Shown here: positions 1-5,438 of the stretch, piece after piece
Layout: each line of letters opens with the position of its first letter
Position numbering within the stretch: position 1 is the stretch's first letter
NCBI GenBank assembly: GCA_900550685.1
Contig: URTS01000107.1
Span: forward strand, 1-6,169
Reading direction: 5' to 3'
Origin: an uncultured Oscillibacter sp.
GTDB taxonomy: Bacteria; Bacillota; Clostridia; Oscillospirales; Oscillospiraceae
DNA: 6,169 bases
Made by a program: the position numbers and the translations under genes
Notes under the pieces: generated by a model
Told to the model about the DNA's origin: nothing
Seen by the model: the letters and a program-made list of their open reading frames with translations, nothing else
Database searches by the model: none

Positions 1-1151
1 GCACCCTCTTTGAGGACATGGGCTTTACGTACCTGGGCCCCATCGACGGCCACGACCTGCCCCGGCTGTGTGATGTGTTGTCCTGGGCCAAGGAGATCAG
101 CGGCCCGGTGCTGGTGCATGTACACACCCGGAAGGGGAAGGGCTACTCCTTTGCGGAGCAAAATCCCGGTAAGTTTCATGGGATCTCCGCCTTTGACCCG
201 GAGACGGGCCTGACTTTAAAAAGCGGCGGCGAGAATTTTTCCGCCGTGTTCGGCAAGGCACTGACGGATGCCGCCGCTGAGAACAGCCGCATCTGCGCCA
301 TCACCGCCGCCATGGAAGAGGGCACCGGCCTGTCCGCCTTTGCAAAAGCCTGCCCGGACCACTTTTTCGACGTGGGCATTGCCGAGGGCCACGGCGTTTC
401 CATGGCCGCCGGTATGGCCAAGCAGGGCATGATCCCGGTTTTCGCCGTTTACTCCACATTTTTGCAGCGAAGCTATGATATGCTGGTCCATGATGTGGCC
501 CTGCAAAAGCTCCATGTGGTCCTGGGCGTGGACCGGGCCGGTCTGGTGGGGCCCGACGGCGAAACGCACCACGGCTGTCTGGATGTATCCTTCCTCACCG
601 GTATTCCGGGATTCACGGTGCTGTGTCCCGCCAGCTTCGCGGAGCTGCGGACCATGATTCATCAGGCACTGTTTGAGACCGATGGTCCGGTGGCAGTCCG
701 GTATCCCCGGGGCGGGGAGGGACGTTTCACCGCCGATACCAGCAATCAGCCGGTGGTCCGGCTGAGAGAGGGGACCCAGGCGGTCCTCATCACCTATGGC
801 ATCTTGGTCAACCAGGCCCTGGAGGCGGCGGAGCAACTGGAAAAAGAAGGCATCTCCGCCAAGGTCCTCAAACTCAACCGGATCGCGCCGCTGGATATGG
901 CGGCGGTCCTCCGGGAGACGGAGGGAATGGACATTGTGCTGGTCCTGGAGGACTGCTTTGAAACCGGCAGCGTGGGTCAGCAGATCGCCGCCGGCATGGA
1001 GGAAGCAGGACAGCGCCATGCCCATGTGATCCTGCAGAACCTGAAAGACCACTTTGCCCCGGAGGGCGCGGTGGAGCAGCTGCAGCACCGGTTTGGCCTG
1101 GACGCCGATGGTGCGGCGGGCGCGGTAAAGGAGGCGATAGGCCGTGAGTAA
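1..1151 (+). CDS. dxs: 1-deoxy-D-xylulose-5-phosphate synthase, C-terminal part (5' end outside window)
   Basis: DXS is a cytoplasmic thiamine-diphosphate enzyme. It condenses pyruvate with glyceraldehyde 3-phosphate to give DXP, the first step of the MEP isoprenoid pathway and a precursor for thiamine and pyridoxal. The reading frame is already open at base 3 and ends with TAA at 1149-1151. About 382 codons are present, so roughly 240 N-terminal residues, including the diphosphate-binding GDG region, lie upstream (family length about 620). Visible motifs are LGPIDGHD (about 33-56), KGKGYSFAE (135-161), the transketolase pyrimidine-binding block FDVGIAEGH with the catalytic glutamate at 384-386, YSTFLQRSYD, and DRAGLVGPDGETHHG (531-575). 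A C-terminal transketolase domain follows. The usual AEQHA is AEGHG here. The end overlaps tlyA by 8 bases. Identity is very secure; only the 5' end is missing. Confidence 0.97.
   Translation, partial: TLFEDMGFTYLGPIDGHDLPRLCDVLSWAKEISGPVLVHVHTRKGKGYSFAEQNPGKFHGISAFDPETGLTLKSGGENFSAVFGKALTDAAAENSRICAITAAMEEGTGLSAFAKACPDHFFDVGIAEGHGVSMAAGMAKQGMIPVFAVYSTFLQRSYDMLVHDVALQKLHVVLGVDRAGLVGPDGETHHGCLDVSFLTGIPGFTVLCPASFAELRTMIHQALFETDGPVAVRYPRGGEGRFTADTSNQPVVRLREGTQAVLITYGILVNQALEAAEQLEKEGISAKVLKLNRIAPLDMAAVLRETEGMDIVLVLEDCFETGSVGQQIAAGMEEAGQRHAHVILQNLKDHFAPEGAVEQLQHRFGLDADGAAGAVKEAIGRE
1127..1134 (+). promoter_or_regulatory. Strong Shine-Dalgarno that fixes the tlyA GTG start
   Basis: AAAGGAGG lies inside the last codons of dxs, nine bases before the GTG at 1144. 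It is a near-perfect anti-16S match at good spacing. It supports a GTG start that overlaps the dxs stop, so tlyA is probably translated by ribosomes finishing dxs. Confidence 0.8.
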
Positions 1152-1965
1152 AAAAACAAGACTGGATGTGCTCCTGGTGGAGCGGGGGCTTCAGGAAAGC
1201 CGCCAGAAGGCCCAGGCTACCATCATGAGCGGCCTGGTGTTTGTCAGCGGACAGCGGGTGGACAAGCCCGGCACGGCGGTGCTGAACGATGCGCCTATCG
1301 AGATCCGGGGAAATACATTGAAATACGTAAGCCGGGGCGGCTTGAAGCTGGAAAAGGCCATGGCGGAATTTCCCATCGACCTGAACGGCCGCATCTGCGG
1401 CGATATCGGCGCCTCCACCGGCGGCTTCACGGACTGTATGCTGCAAAACGGCGCCAGCAAGGTCTACGCCGTGGACGTTGGCTACGGTCAGCTGGCCTGG
1501 AAGCTCCGGGAGGACCCGCGGGTGGTGTGCCTGGAGCGTACCAACGCCCGGTATCTCACCCATGAGCAGATCCCGGATGAATTGGATTTTGCGTCCATCG
1601 ACGTCAGCTTTATTTCTCTGAAGCTGATCCTGCCCGCTGTGGCAGGGGTTTTAAAGGAGGGCGGCCAGGTGGCCAGCCTGGTGAAGCCCCAGTTCGAAGC
1701 GGGTAAAGAGAAGGTAGGGAAGAAGGGCGTTGTCCGGGACCCGGCGGTGCACAAAGAAGTGCTGGAGCACTATCTGGAGCACGCCAAAGAGGCTGGATTC
1801 GGCGTTCTGGGCCTGACCTATTCTCCCATCCGGGGACCAGAGGGCAACATTGAGTATCTGGGCTTCCTGCAAAAGGGTGCAGCCCAGACGGAAACCTTTG
1901 ATTTGGACGCCTTGGTGGCAGAATCCCACCAGAACCTGAAGGAACATGGGGAGGGAAGTGCGTGA
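1144..1965 (+). CDS. tlyA: TlyA family 2'-O-ribose rRNA methyltransferase (hemolysin A-like), S4 plus FtsJ-type domains
   Basis: TlyA proteins methylate ribose 2'-OH groups of rRNA using S-adenosylmethionine. The mycobacterial enzyme modifies C1409 of 16S and C1920 of 23S rRNA and determines capreomycin sensitivity; many others modify only 23S. The protein has 273 residues, a normal length. Residues 5-60 form an S4 RNA-binding domain (RLDVLLVERGL onward, ending in VSGQRVDKPG). YVSRGGLKLEKA then leads into a Rossmann methyltransferase with the SAM motif GDIGASTGGF at 86-95. The expected K-D-K-E tetrad can be placed at K68, D153, K181 and E237. These positions run one behind the K69/D154/K182/E238 numbering known for M. 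tuberculosis. The start is GTG at 1144, backed by a strong ribosome binding site. The stop TGA shares its last base with the nadK ATG. The old 'hemolysin' name is not supported as a function. Which rRNA site is modified here cannot be told from sequence. Confidence 0.95.
   Translation: MSKKTRLDVLLVERGLQESRQKAQATIMSGLVFVSGQRVDKPGTAVLNDAPIEIRGNTLKYVSRGGLKLEKAMAEFPIDLNGRICGDIGASTGGFTDCMLQNGASKVYAVDVGYGQLAWKLREDPRVVCLERTNARYLTHEQIPDELDFASIDVSFISLKLILPAVAGVLKEGGQVASLVKPQFEAGKEKVGKKGVVRDPAVHKEVLEHYLEHAKEAGFGVLGLTYSPIRGPEGNIEYLGFLQKGAAQTETFDLDALVAESHQNLKEHGEGSA
1948..1955 (+). promoter_or_regulatory. nadK ribosome binding site; start ambiguity GTG 1962 versus ATG 1965
   Basis: GGGGAGGG ends nine bases before ATG 1965 and six bases before the in-frame GTG at 1962. 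Both spacings are workable. I chose ATG because it is the stronger start codon and makes the common TGATG stop/start overlap with tlyA. The alternative adds one residue only. Confidence 0.65.
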
Positions 1966-2843
1966 TGGAACCCAAAACCGTAATTCTCTGCCCCAATCCG
2001 GACCGGGACCACGGCATGAAGGCCACCAAAGCAGCCATTCAGCTTCTGCAGGAGGCTGGATTCCGGACGGTGGTCTGTTCCCCGTTCCGGGACCCCAAGG
2101 CCGGGGCTTTTGACGACCTGGCCATCAAGCCGCTGCTGTCGGAGCTGAAAAATGCCAGCCTGATCATCACCTTGGGGGGCGACGGAACCATTCTGCACCT
2201 GGCCAAGCTGGCGGCCCTGCACCGTATCCCTATGCTGGGCATCAACATGGGCGGACTTGGCTTTCTGGCGGAACTGGAAGTGGGTTCCCTGGAAACCTTG
2301 CGGAGCCTGAAGGGCGGGGAGTTCCCGGTGGAGGAGCGGATGATGCTGGATGTCTCCGTTCTGCGGGACGGCAAGCAGATCTACACCAACATGGGGCTCA
2401 ATGACGCTGTGATCCGGGAGGGGCCCATTTCCCACGTGATCCACTTGAAAATTTCGTCCGATGGCAAGCATCTGGCGGATATCGCCGGTGACGGCGCCAT
2501 TATCGCAACGCCCACCGGCTCCACGGCCTATTCGCTGTCCGCCGGGGGACCGGTGGTGGAGCCCAGCGCGCAGACCATGCTGCTGACTCCCATCTGCACC
2601 CACAACATGCGCTTTTCCTCTTACGTGCTTTCTCCGGACCACACCCTGACCGTGGAACTGGAGCGCAACGGCCGCAAGCCGGTCTATCTGTTTGTAGATG
2701 AGAGCAGGGCGTTCCCCCTGCGTTCCAATGATATCGTTCAGATCCGCCGGAGCCGTCATGTGACCCGCCTGGTGCATCTGTCTGAAAAAAGTTTCTGCGA
2801 GATATTCGCGCAAAAAATGCTTCCGGGAGGGCTGCAAGGATGA
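1965..2843 (+). CDS. nadK: ATP-dependent NAD kinase
   Basis: NadK phosphorylates the 2'-hydroxyl of the adenosine ribose of NAD+ to make NADP+, which sets the cell's NADPH pool for biosynthesis. The MEP pathway, starting with the upstream dxs, consumes NADPH. The product is 292 residues, the usual size. The hallmark GGDGT is at residues 71-75, with D73 the expected catalytic aspartate. It sits in LIITLGGDGTILHLA and is followed by GINMGGLGFLAEL. The second NAD-binding segment LNDAVI (N146-D147) is present with ND in place of the E. coli NE. The glycine-rich block GDGAIIATPTGSTAYS with SLSAGGP follows at about 175-196. The C-terminal beta-sandwich ends in a short tail. The gene overlaps tlyA by one base and argR by four (ATGA), so translational coupling in both directions is likely. 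No defect was seen. Confidence 0.96.
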   Translation: MEPKTVILCPNPDRDHGMKATKAAIQLLQEAGFRTVVCSPFRDPKAGAFDDLAIKPLLSELKNASLIITLGGDGTILHLAKLAALHRIPMLGINMGGLGFLAELEVGSLETLRSLKGGEFPVEERMMLDVSVLRDGKQIYTNMGLNDAVIREGPISHVIHLKISSDGKHLADIAGDGAIIATPTGSTAYSLSAGGPVVEPSAQTMLLTPICTHNMRFSSYVLSPDHTLTVELERNGRKPVYLFVDESRAFPLRSNDIVQIRRSRHVTRLVHLSEKSFCEIFAQKMLPGGLQG

Positions 2844-3289
2844 AGAATAACCGTCAGGCTATGATCCTCGACATCATCACCAAAGAAAATGTGGAGACCC
2901 AGGAGCAGCTCCTGGAACACCTGCGCCAGCGGGGAGTCAGCAGCACCCAGGCTACCATCTCCCGGGATATCAAGCAGCTCCATCTGGTAAAGGAGCCGGC
3001 CGGACACGGCGCTTACAAGTATGCGGTGTCCAACGCCCGGGCCCGGCTCAATGTGGCGGACAAGCTGCGGACCATTTTCCACGAGAGCATCACCAGCGTG
3101 GAATCCGCCCAGAACATCGTGGTGTTCAAGACGCTGTCCGGTCTGGCAGGCGGCGCCTGCGAGGCTCTGGACCACATGGACGTCAACGGCATGCTGGGCA
3201 CGCTGGCAGGGGAGAATACGGTTCTTGTGGTCATGAAGGACACTGCCAGCGCAGAGACCTTCTGCCAGGAGATTCAGGAAATGCTGTAA
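2840..3289 (+). CDS. argR: Arginine repressor, ArgR/AhrC family
   Basis: ArgR is a hexameric DNA-binding protein. With L-arginine bound it represses arginine biosynthesis genes, and in Firmicutes it also activates catabolic genes. The 149 residues match the family length. Residues 1-60 form the winged helix with the recognition motif STQATISRDIKQLHLVK (35-51), followed by GAYKYAV in the wing. Residues 75-149 form the oligomerisation and arginine-binding domain. Two pocket segments differ from the textbook form. The usual PG-x-AQ stretch is S-G-L-A-G (100-104), and the usual GDDT is GENT (124-127). DNA binding looks intact, but effector response may differ. A GGGAGGG ribosome binding site (2825-2831) precedes ATG 2840 by eight bases, and the start overlaps the nadK stop. 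No clear ARG box (paired TGAAT/ATTCA half-sites) was found in the window. Confidence 0.94.
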   Translation: MKNNRQAMILDIITKENVETQEQLLEHLRQRGVSSTQATISRDIKQLHLVKEPAGHGAYKYAVSNARARLNVADKLRTIFHESITSVESAQNIVVFKTLSGLAGGACEALDHMDVNGMLGTLAGENTVLVVMKDTASAETFCQEIQEML

Positions 3290-3365
3290 AGAGAAGGGCA
3301 GAAATGCCCCGCAGAAGCGGTAAAAATCAAGACCCCAAACTTCCTTTCCGAGGGAGGAACAGACC
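3290..3365 (+). other. argR-recN gap with two small adjoining hairpins, no terminator
   Basis: This 76-base spacer contains GGGCA (3296-3300) and TGCCC (3305-3309) closing a GAAA tetraloop. It also contains CCGC (3309-3312) and GCGG (3317-3320) closing AGAA. The two stems share base 3309, so they compete or stack. No T-run follows either one, so they do not look like an intrinsic terminator. They may mark RNA processing or slow ribosome/polymerase passage before recN; that is a guess. The recN ribosome binding site AGGGAGG is at 3351-3357. No LexA-type box (GAAC-N4-GTTC) or convincing promoter is visible, so recN is probably read from upstream. Confidence 0.45.
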
Positions 3366-5048
3366 ATGCTGGAACTGCTCCATATTGAAAATATCGCGGT
3401 GATAGAGACGGCGGATATTGCCTTTCAGCCCGGCTTCAACGCTCTGACCGGCGAGACCGGCGCGGGCAAATCCATCGTCATCGACGCCATGGGGGCCGTG
3501 CTGGGGGGCCGGGCCTCCCGGGAACTGATCCGCACCGGCGTGCCCAAGGCCTTTGTCAGCGCCGTGTTTTCCCATGTCCCGGCAGATCTGCCGGGACTGG
3601 CGGAAAACGGCATAGCTCCGGATGAGGACGGAAACCTGCTGCTGCAGCGGGAGATGACGGTGGACGGCAAAAATACCTGCCGGGTCAACGGACGGCCTCT
3701 GACTGTGACCCAGCTACGGCAGATCGGTGCCGAGCTGCTGAATATTCACGGCCAGCATGACGGCCAGCAGCTTCTGGACGAGGAACAGCACGGGGCCTAT
3801 CTGGACCGCTTTGGACGGATGGATGCGCCGCTGGCAGCCTACCGGAAGGAGTACGCCGCCATGGCGGCCCTGCGGGAGCAGATCCGCACCTTGCAGATGG
3901 ATGAGGCGGAAAAGGCCCGGCGGATGGATTCCCTCCGGTTTCAGATCGACGAGTTGGAGCGGGCAGAGCTGGTCCCCGGTGAGGAAGAGGAACTTAACGC
4001 CCGCCGCGAACTGCTGCGGAACGGGGAGAAGTATATCGCGGCGCTGTCCGGCGCGGATTACTGTCTCAGCGGCGACGACAGTAGCACTGGCGCCGTGACT
4101 GCCATCCGGGATGCGGAGGAGGCGCTGCACGGCATCCGCCATCTCAGCCCTGACCTTGAAGAACTCTATAAACGCCTGGAATCTCTGCGGTGTGAAGCGT
4201 TTGACCTTGCCGAAACTGTTCGGGATAAACGGGCGGAATTCGACTTTTCACCGTCGGAACTGGATGCCGCTGAGGCCCGGACAGATCAGCTGTACCGCCT
4301 GAAAAAGAAATATGGCGCTACCGTGGAGGACATGATCGCCTATTTGGACAAGTGCCGGACGGAGTTGGACGCCATGGAAACGGCGGACGATACCCTGATT
4401 CTGCTGGACGGCCAGCTGAAAAAGGCGGAGGCGAATGTCAAGGCTGCAGGTGCGGTTTTGACCCAGAAGCGGAAGGAAGCCGCCAAAGTCCTGGAGCAGC
4501 GGATCCAGCAGGAACTCCGGGACCTGGATATGAATAAGGTGCGGTTTTCCATCGATTTCGCGGAAAAGGAGCCGGCCCAGGATGGTTGCGACACCATCCG
4601 GTTCCTGATGTCTGCCAATGTAGGTGAGGACCTGCGGCCCATCGCCAAGATCGCCTCCGGCGGTGAACTGGCCCGGATCATGCTGGCGCTGAAAAACGTG
4701 CTGGCAGAACAGGAATCCATTGCGACCCTGGTGTTCGATGAGGTGGACACCGGTGTTTCCGGCCGGGCCGCCCAGAAAGTGGCGGAAAAGCTGGCCCAGG
4801 TGGCCCGCCACAAGCAGGTTTTGTGCGTGACCCATCTGCCGCAGCTGGCGGCCATGGCGGACACTCATTTTTCTGTGGAAAAAGGCGAAGCCAGCGGCCG
4901 GACTTTTACACATGTGGTACAGCTGGACCGGGAAGCCCGTAAAGCGGAGCTGGCCCGGATCACCGGCGGCAGCCGCGTGACTGGAGCGCTGCTGGAAAGC
5001 GCCGGAGAATTGCTGGACCAGGCGGAAGCTTATCGGAAACAGCTGTGA
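3366..5048 (+). CDS. recN: DNA repair protein RecN (SMC-like ATPase)
   Basis: RecN is an SMC-like ATPase that acts early at DNA double-strand breaks, holding or gathering DNA ends for RecA-dependent recombination. The 560 residues fit the family (553 in E. coli, 576 in B. subtilis). The N-terminal head has Walker A GETGAGKS at residues 29-36 and the RecN hallmark NIHGQHD at 126-132. Residues about 155-385 are charged, heptad-like sequence forming the short antiparallel coiled coil. The C-terminal head has the ABC signature ASGGELARIMLALK (430-443), Walker B TLVFDE with D458/E459, the D-loop region DTGVSG (461-466), and the H-loop CVTHLPQ with H490. All ATPase motifs are present, so the gene should be active. 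The start ATG 3366 follows AGGGAGG by eight bases. Its place after argR is the conserved Firmicutes order. Recombinational repair is thus probably co-transcribed with dxs-tlyA-nadK-argR. Confidence 0.98.
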   Translation: MLELLHIENIAVIETADIAFQPGFNALTGETGAGKSIVIDAMGAVLGGRASRELIRTGVPKAFVSAVFSHVPADLPGLAENGIAPDEDGNLLLQREMTVDGKNTCRVNGRPLTVTQLRQIGAELLNIHGQHDGQQLLDEEQHGAYLDRFGRMDAPLAAYRKEYAAMAALREQIRTLQMDEAEKARRMDSLRFQIDELERAELVPGEEEELNARRELLRNGEKYIAALSGADYCLSGDDSSTGAVTAIRDAEEALHGIRHLSPDLEELYKRLESLRCEAFDLAETVRDKRAEFDFSPSELDAAEARTDQLYRLKKKYGATVEDMIAYLDKCRTELDAMETADDTLILLDGQLKKAEANVKAAGAVLTQKRKEAAKVLEQRIQQELRDLDMNKVRFSIDFAEKEPAQDGCDTIRFLMSANVGEDLRPIAKIASGGELARIMLALKNVLAEQESIATLVFDEVDTGVSGRAAQKVAEKLAQVARHKQVLCVTHLPQLAAMADTHFSVEKGEASGRTFTHVVQLDREARKAELARITGGSRVTGALLESAGELLDQAEAYRKQL

Positions 5049-5080
5049 GTTCTAATTTTTAATAATAATGAGGAGCCCAT

Positions 5081-5163
5081 GCAGAACTGCATTTCAAAAA
5101 AGCTTCGAAGGCGAACACCGCAGCGTGTACGGAAAAGTTTTTCGAAAGGCAGTTCTGCTTTTT
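5081..5163 (+). terminator. Probable recN terminator: long imperfect stem ending in TTTTT
   Basis: GCAGAACTGC (5081-5090) is the exact reverse complement of GCAGTTCTGC (5149-5158). The helix continues inward with TTTC/GAAA (5092-5095/5144-5147), AAAAA/TTTTT (5097-5101/5138-5142) and CTT/AAG (5103-5105/5135-5137). It is broken only by A5091.G5148, A5096.C5143 and a bulged G5102. That gives 22 base pairs around a loop of about 29 bases, which can itself pair ACAC with GTGT (5115-5118/5125-5128). TTTTTA follows at once from 5159. The form and the location 33 bases after the recN stop fit an intrinsic terminator. The stem is far longer than usual, so a mobile palindromic element or a structured RNA 3' end is an alternative. 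Confidence 0.65.
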
Positions 5164-5204
5164 ATAGGATTATGATGTTTTTTGCTTTCAAAAGCTATGT
5201 TATC

Positions 5205-5229
5205 GCTGGGCAGCCGTTCCGGGCCCAGC
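5205..5229. repeat. GC-rich hairpin
   Basis: GCTGGGC (5205-5211) pairs exactly with GCCCAGC (5223-5229). Inside, CCG (5214-5216) can pair with CGG (5220-5222) over a TTC loop, leaving a two-base AG bulge. No T-run follows, so it is not an obvious terminator. Role unknown. Confidence 0.5.
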
Positions 5230-5235
5230 CAGCCA

Positions 5236-5258
5236 AAAACGCCCGAAACGGCGGTTTT
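5236..5258. repeat. Small hairpin flanked by A-run and T-run (weak bidirectional terminator shape)
   Basis: CGCC (5240-5243) pairs with GGCG (5250-5253) around CGAAAC. AAAA (5236-5239) faces TTTT (5255-5258) with one bulged G at 5254. The flanking A and T runs give a terminator-like shape on both strands. The stem is short and only four T residues follow, so termination would be weak. No minus-strand gene is present that would need it. Confidence 0.35.
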
Positions 5259-5287
5259 CCGAGGGAAGAGCTTAAAACCTCCACTCC

Positions 5288-5319
5288 AAATTGAACAAAA
5301 TTTTTATTTTGTTCAATTT
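5288..5319. repeat. Perfect 14-bp AT-rich palindrome (operator or hairpin)
   Basis: Bases 5288-5301 (core TTGAACAAAA) are an exact reverse complement of 5306-5319 (core TTTTGTTCAA), leaving a TTTT loop at 5302-5305. Only two of the 14 pairs are G-C, so as RNA the hairpin is weak. The trailing T residues are mostly used up in the stem, which argues against a good terminator. As DNA it would be a symmetric site for a dimeric or tetrameric regulator, 120 bases before the recombinase start. It does not match the Gram-positive LexA box, because GAAC and GTTC are 14 bases apart rather than four. A TTGAAC could serve as a -35 element, but I see no good -10 at 16-18 bases. Confidence 0.6.
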
Positions 5320-5347
5320 TATGGATCTGCAGAAATCAGCGCCCACA

Positions 5348-5388
5348 GCTTCTTCCCCGCGGCTCCCGGCCTGCGCCGCCTCAGAAGC
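5348..5388. repeat. Imperfect GC-rich hairpin in the recombinase leader
   Basis: GCTTCT (5348-5353) pairs with AGAAGC (5383-5388). After an internal loop (TCCCC/CTC), GCGGC (5359-5363) pairs with GCCGC (5375-5379) around an 11-base loop. It lies 50 bases before the recombinase start. If transcribed, it would form part of that gene's 5' leader. It has no T-run, and its role is unknown. Confidence 0.4.
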
Positions 5389-5438
5389 CGTACCATTCAT
5401 ACAGCCGCGCCAAATCTCAGATAAACAGGTAGAAAATT

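Larger units (their letters stand above)
5049..5438. other. Hairpin-rich 390-base intergenic region between recN and the Xer-like recombinase
   Basis: No credible protein gene is seen. An open frame from ATG 5079 to 5294 runs through the terminator stem, has only a three-base gap to its GAGGAG, and gives a basic, low-information product. Instead there are at least five inverted repeats: 5081-5158 with a trailing T-run, 5205-5229, 5236-5258, 5288-5319 and 5348-5388. Base composition alternates between AT-rich and GC-rich blocks, unlike the flanking genes. This could be a recN terminator plus a structured or operator-bearing leader for the recombinase. Alternatively, part of it could be a copy of a dispersed palindromic element. 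I see no tRNA and no known riboswitch core. Confidence 0.6.

Noticed and set aside
216..1088. 290-codon minus-strand open frame opposite dxs
   Set aside because: It is a mirror of high-GC coding sequence, rich in His/Gln/Gly with no domain. The opposite strand is an unmistakable dxs.
1818..2837. 339-codon minus-strand open frame opposite the tlyA end and nadK
   Set aside because: Same artefact of GC-rich codon use. It has no ribosome binding site or family resemblance, and the + strand genes are secure.
3321..3331. TAAAAATCAAG before recN, which resembles half of a B. subtilis ARG box
   Set aside because: It needs a one-base gap to align, and the symmetric TGAAT half is missing. Too weak to call an ArgR operator.
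5079..5294. Possible 71-residue basic protein starting just after GAGGAG
   Set aside because: The spacing to the ribosome binding site is only three bases. The frame crosses the terminator-like stem and two further hairpins, and its basic residues come from the inverted repeat itself. No recognisable domain.
5293..5314. GAAC...GTTC as a LexA/DinR (SOS) box
   Set aside because: The half-sites are 14 bases apart instead of four, so the match comes only from the larger palindrome.
5291..5320. Promoter with TTGAAC as the -35 element
   Set aside because: The best hexamers 17-18 bases downstream (CAATTT, AATTTT) match TATAAT poorly, so no promoter is claimed.
5388..5438. dif or attachment site next to the recombinase
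   Set aside because: No stretch resembles the known Firmicutes dif arms, and no direct repeats suggesting att sites were seen in the window.
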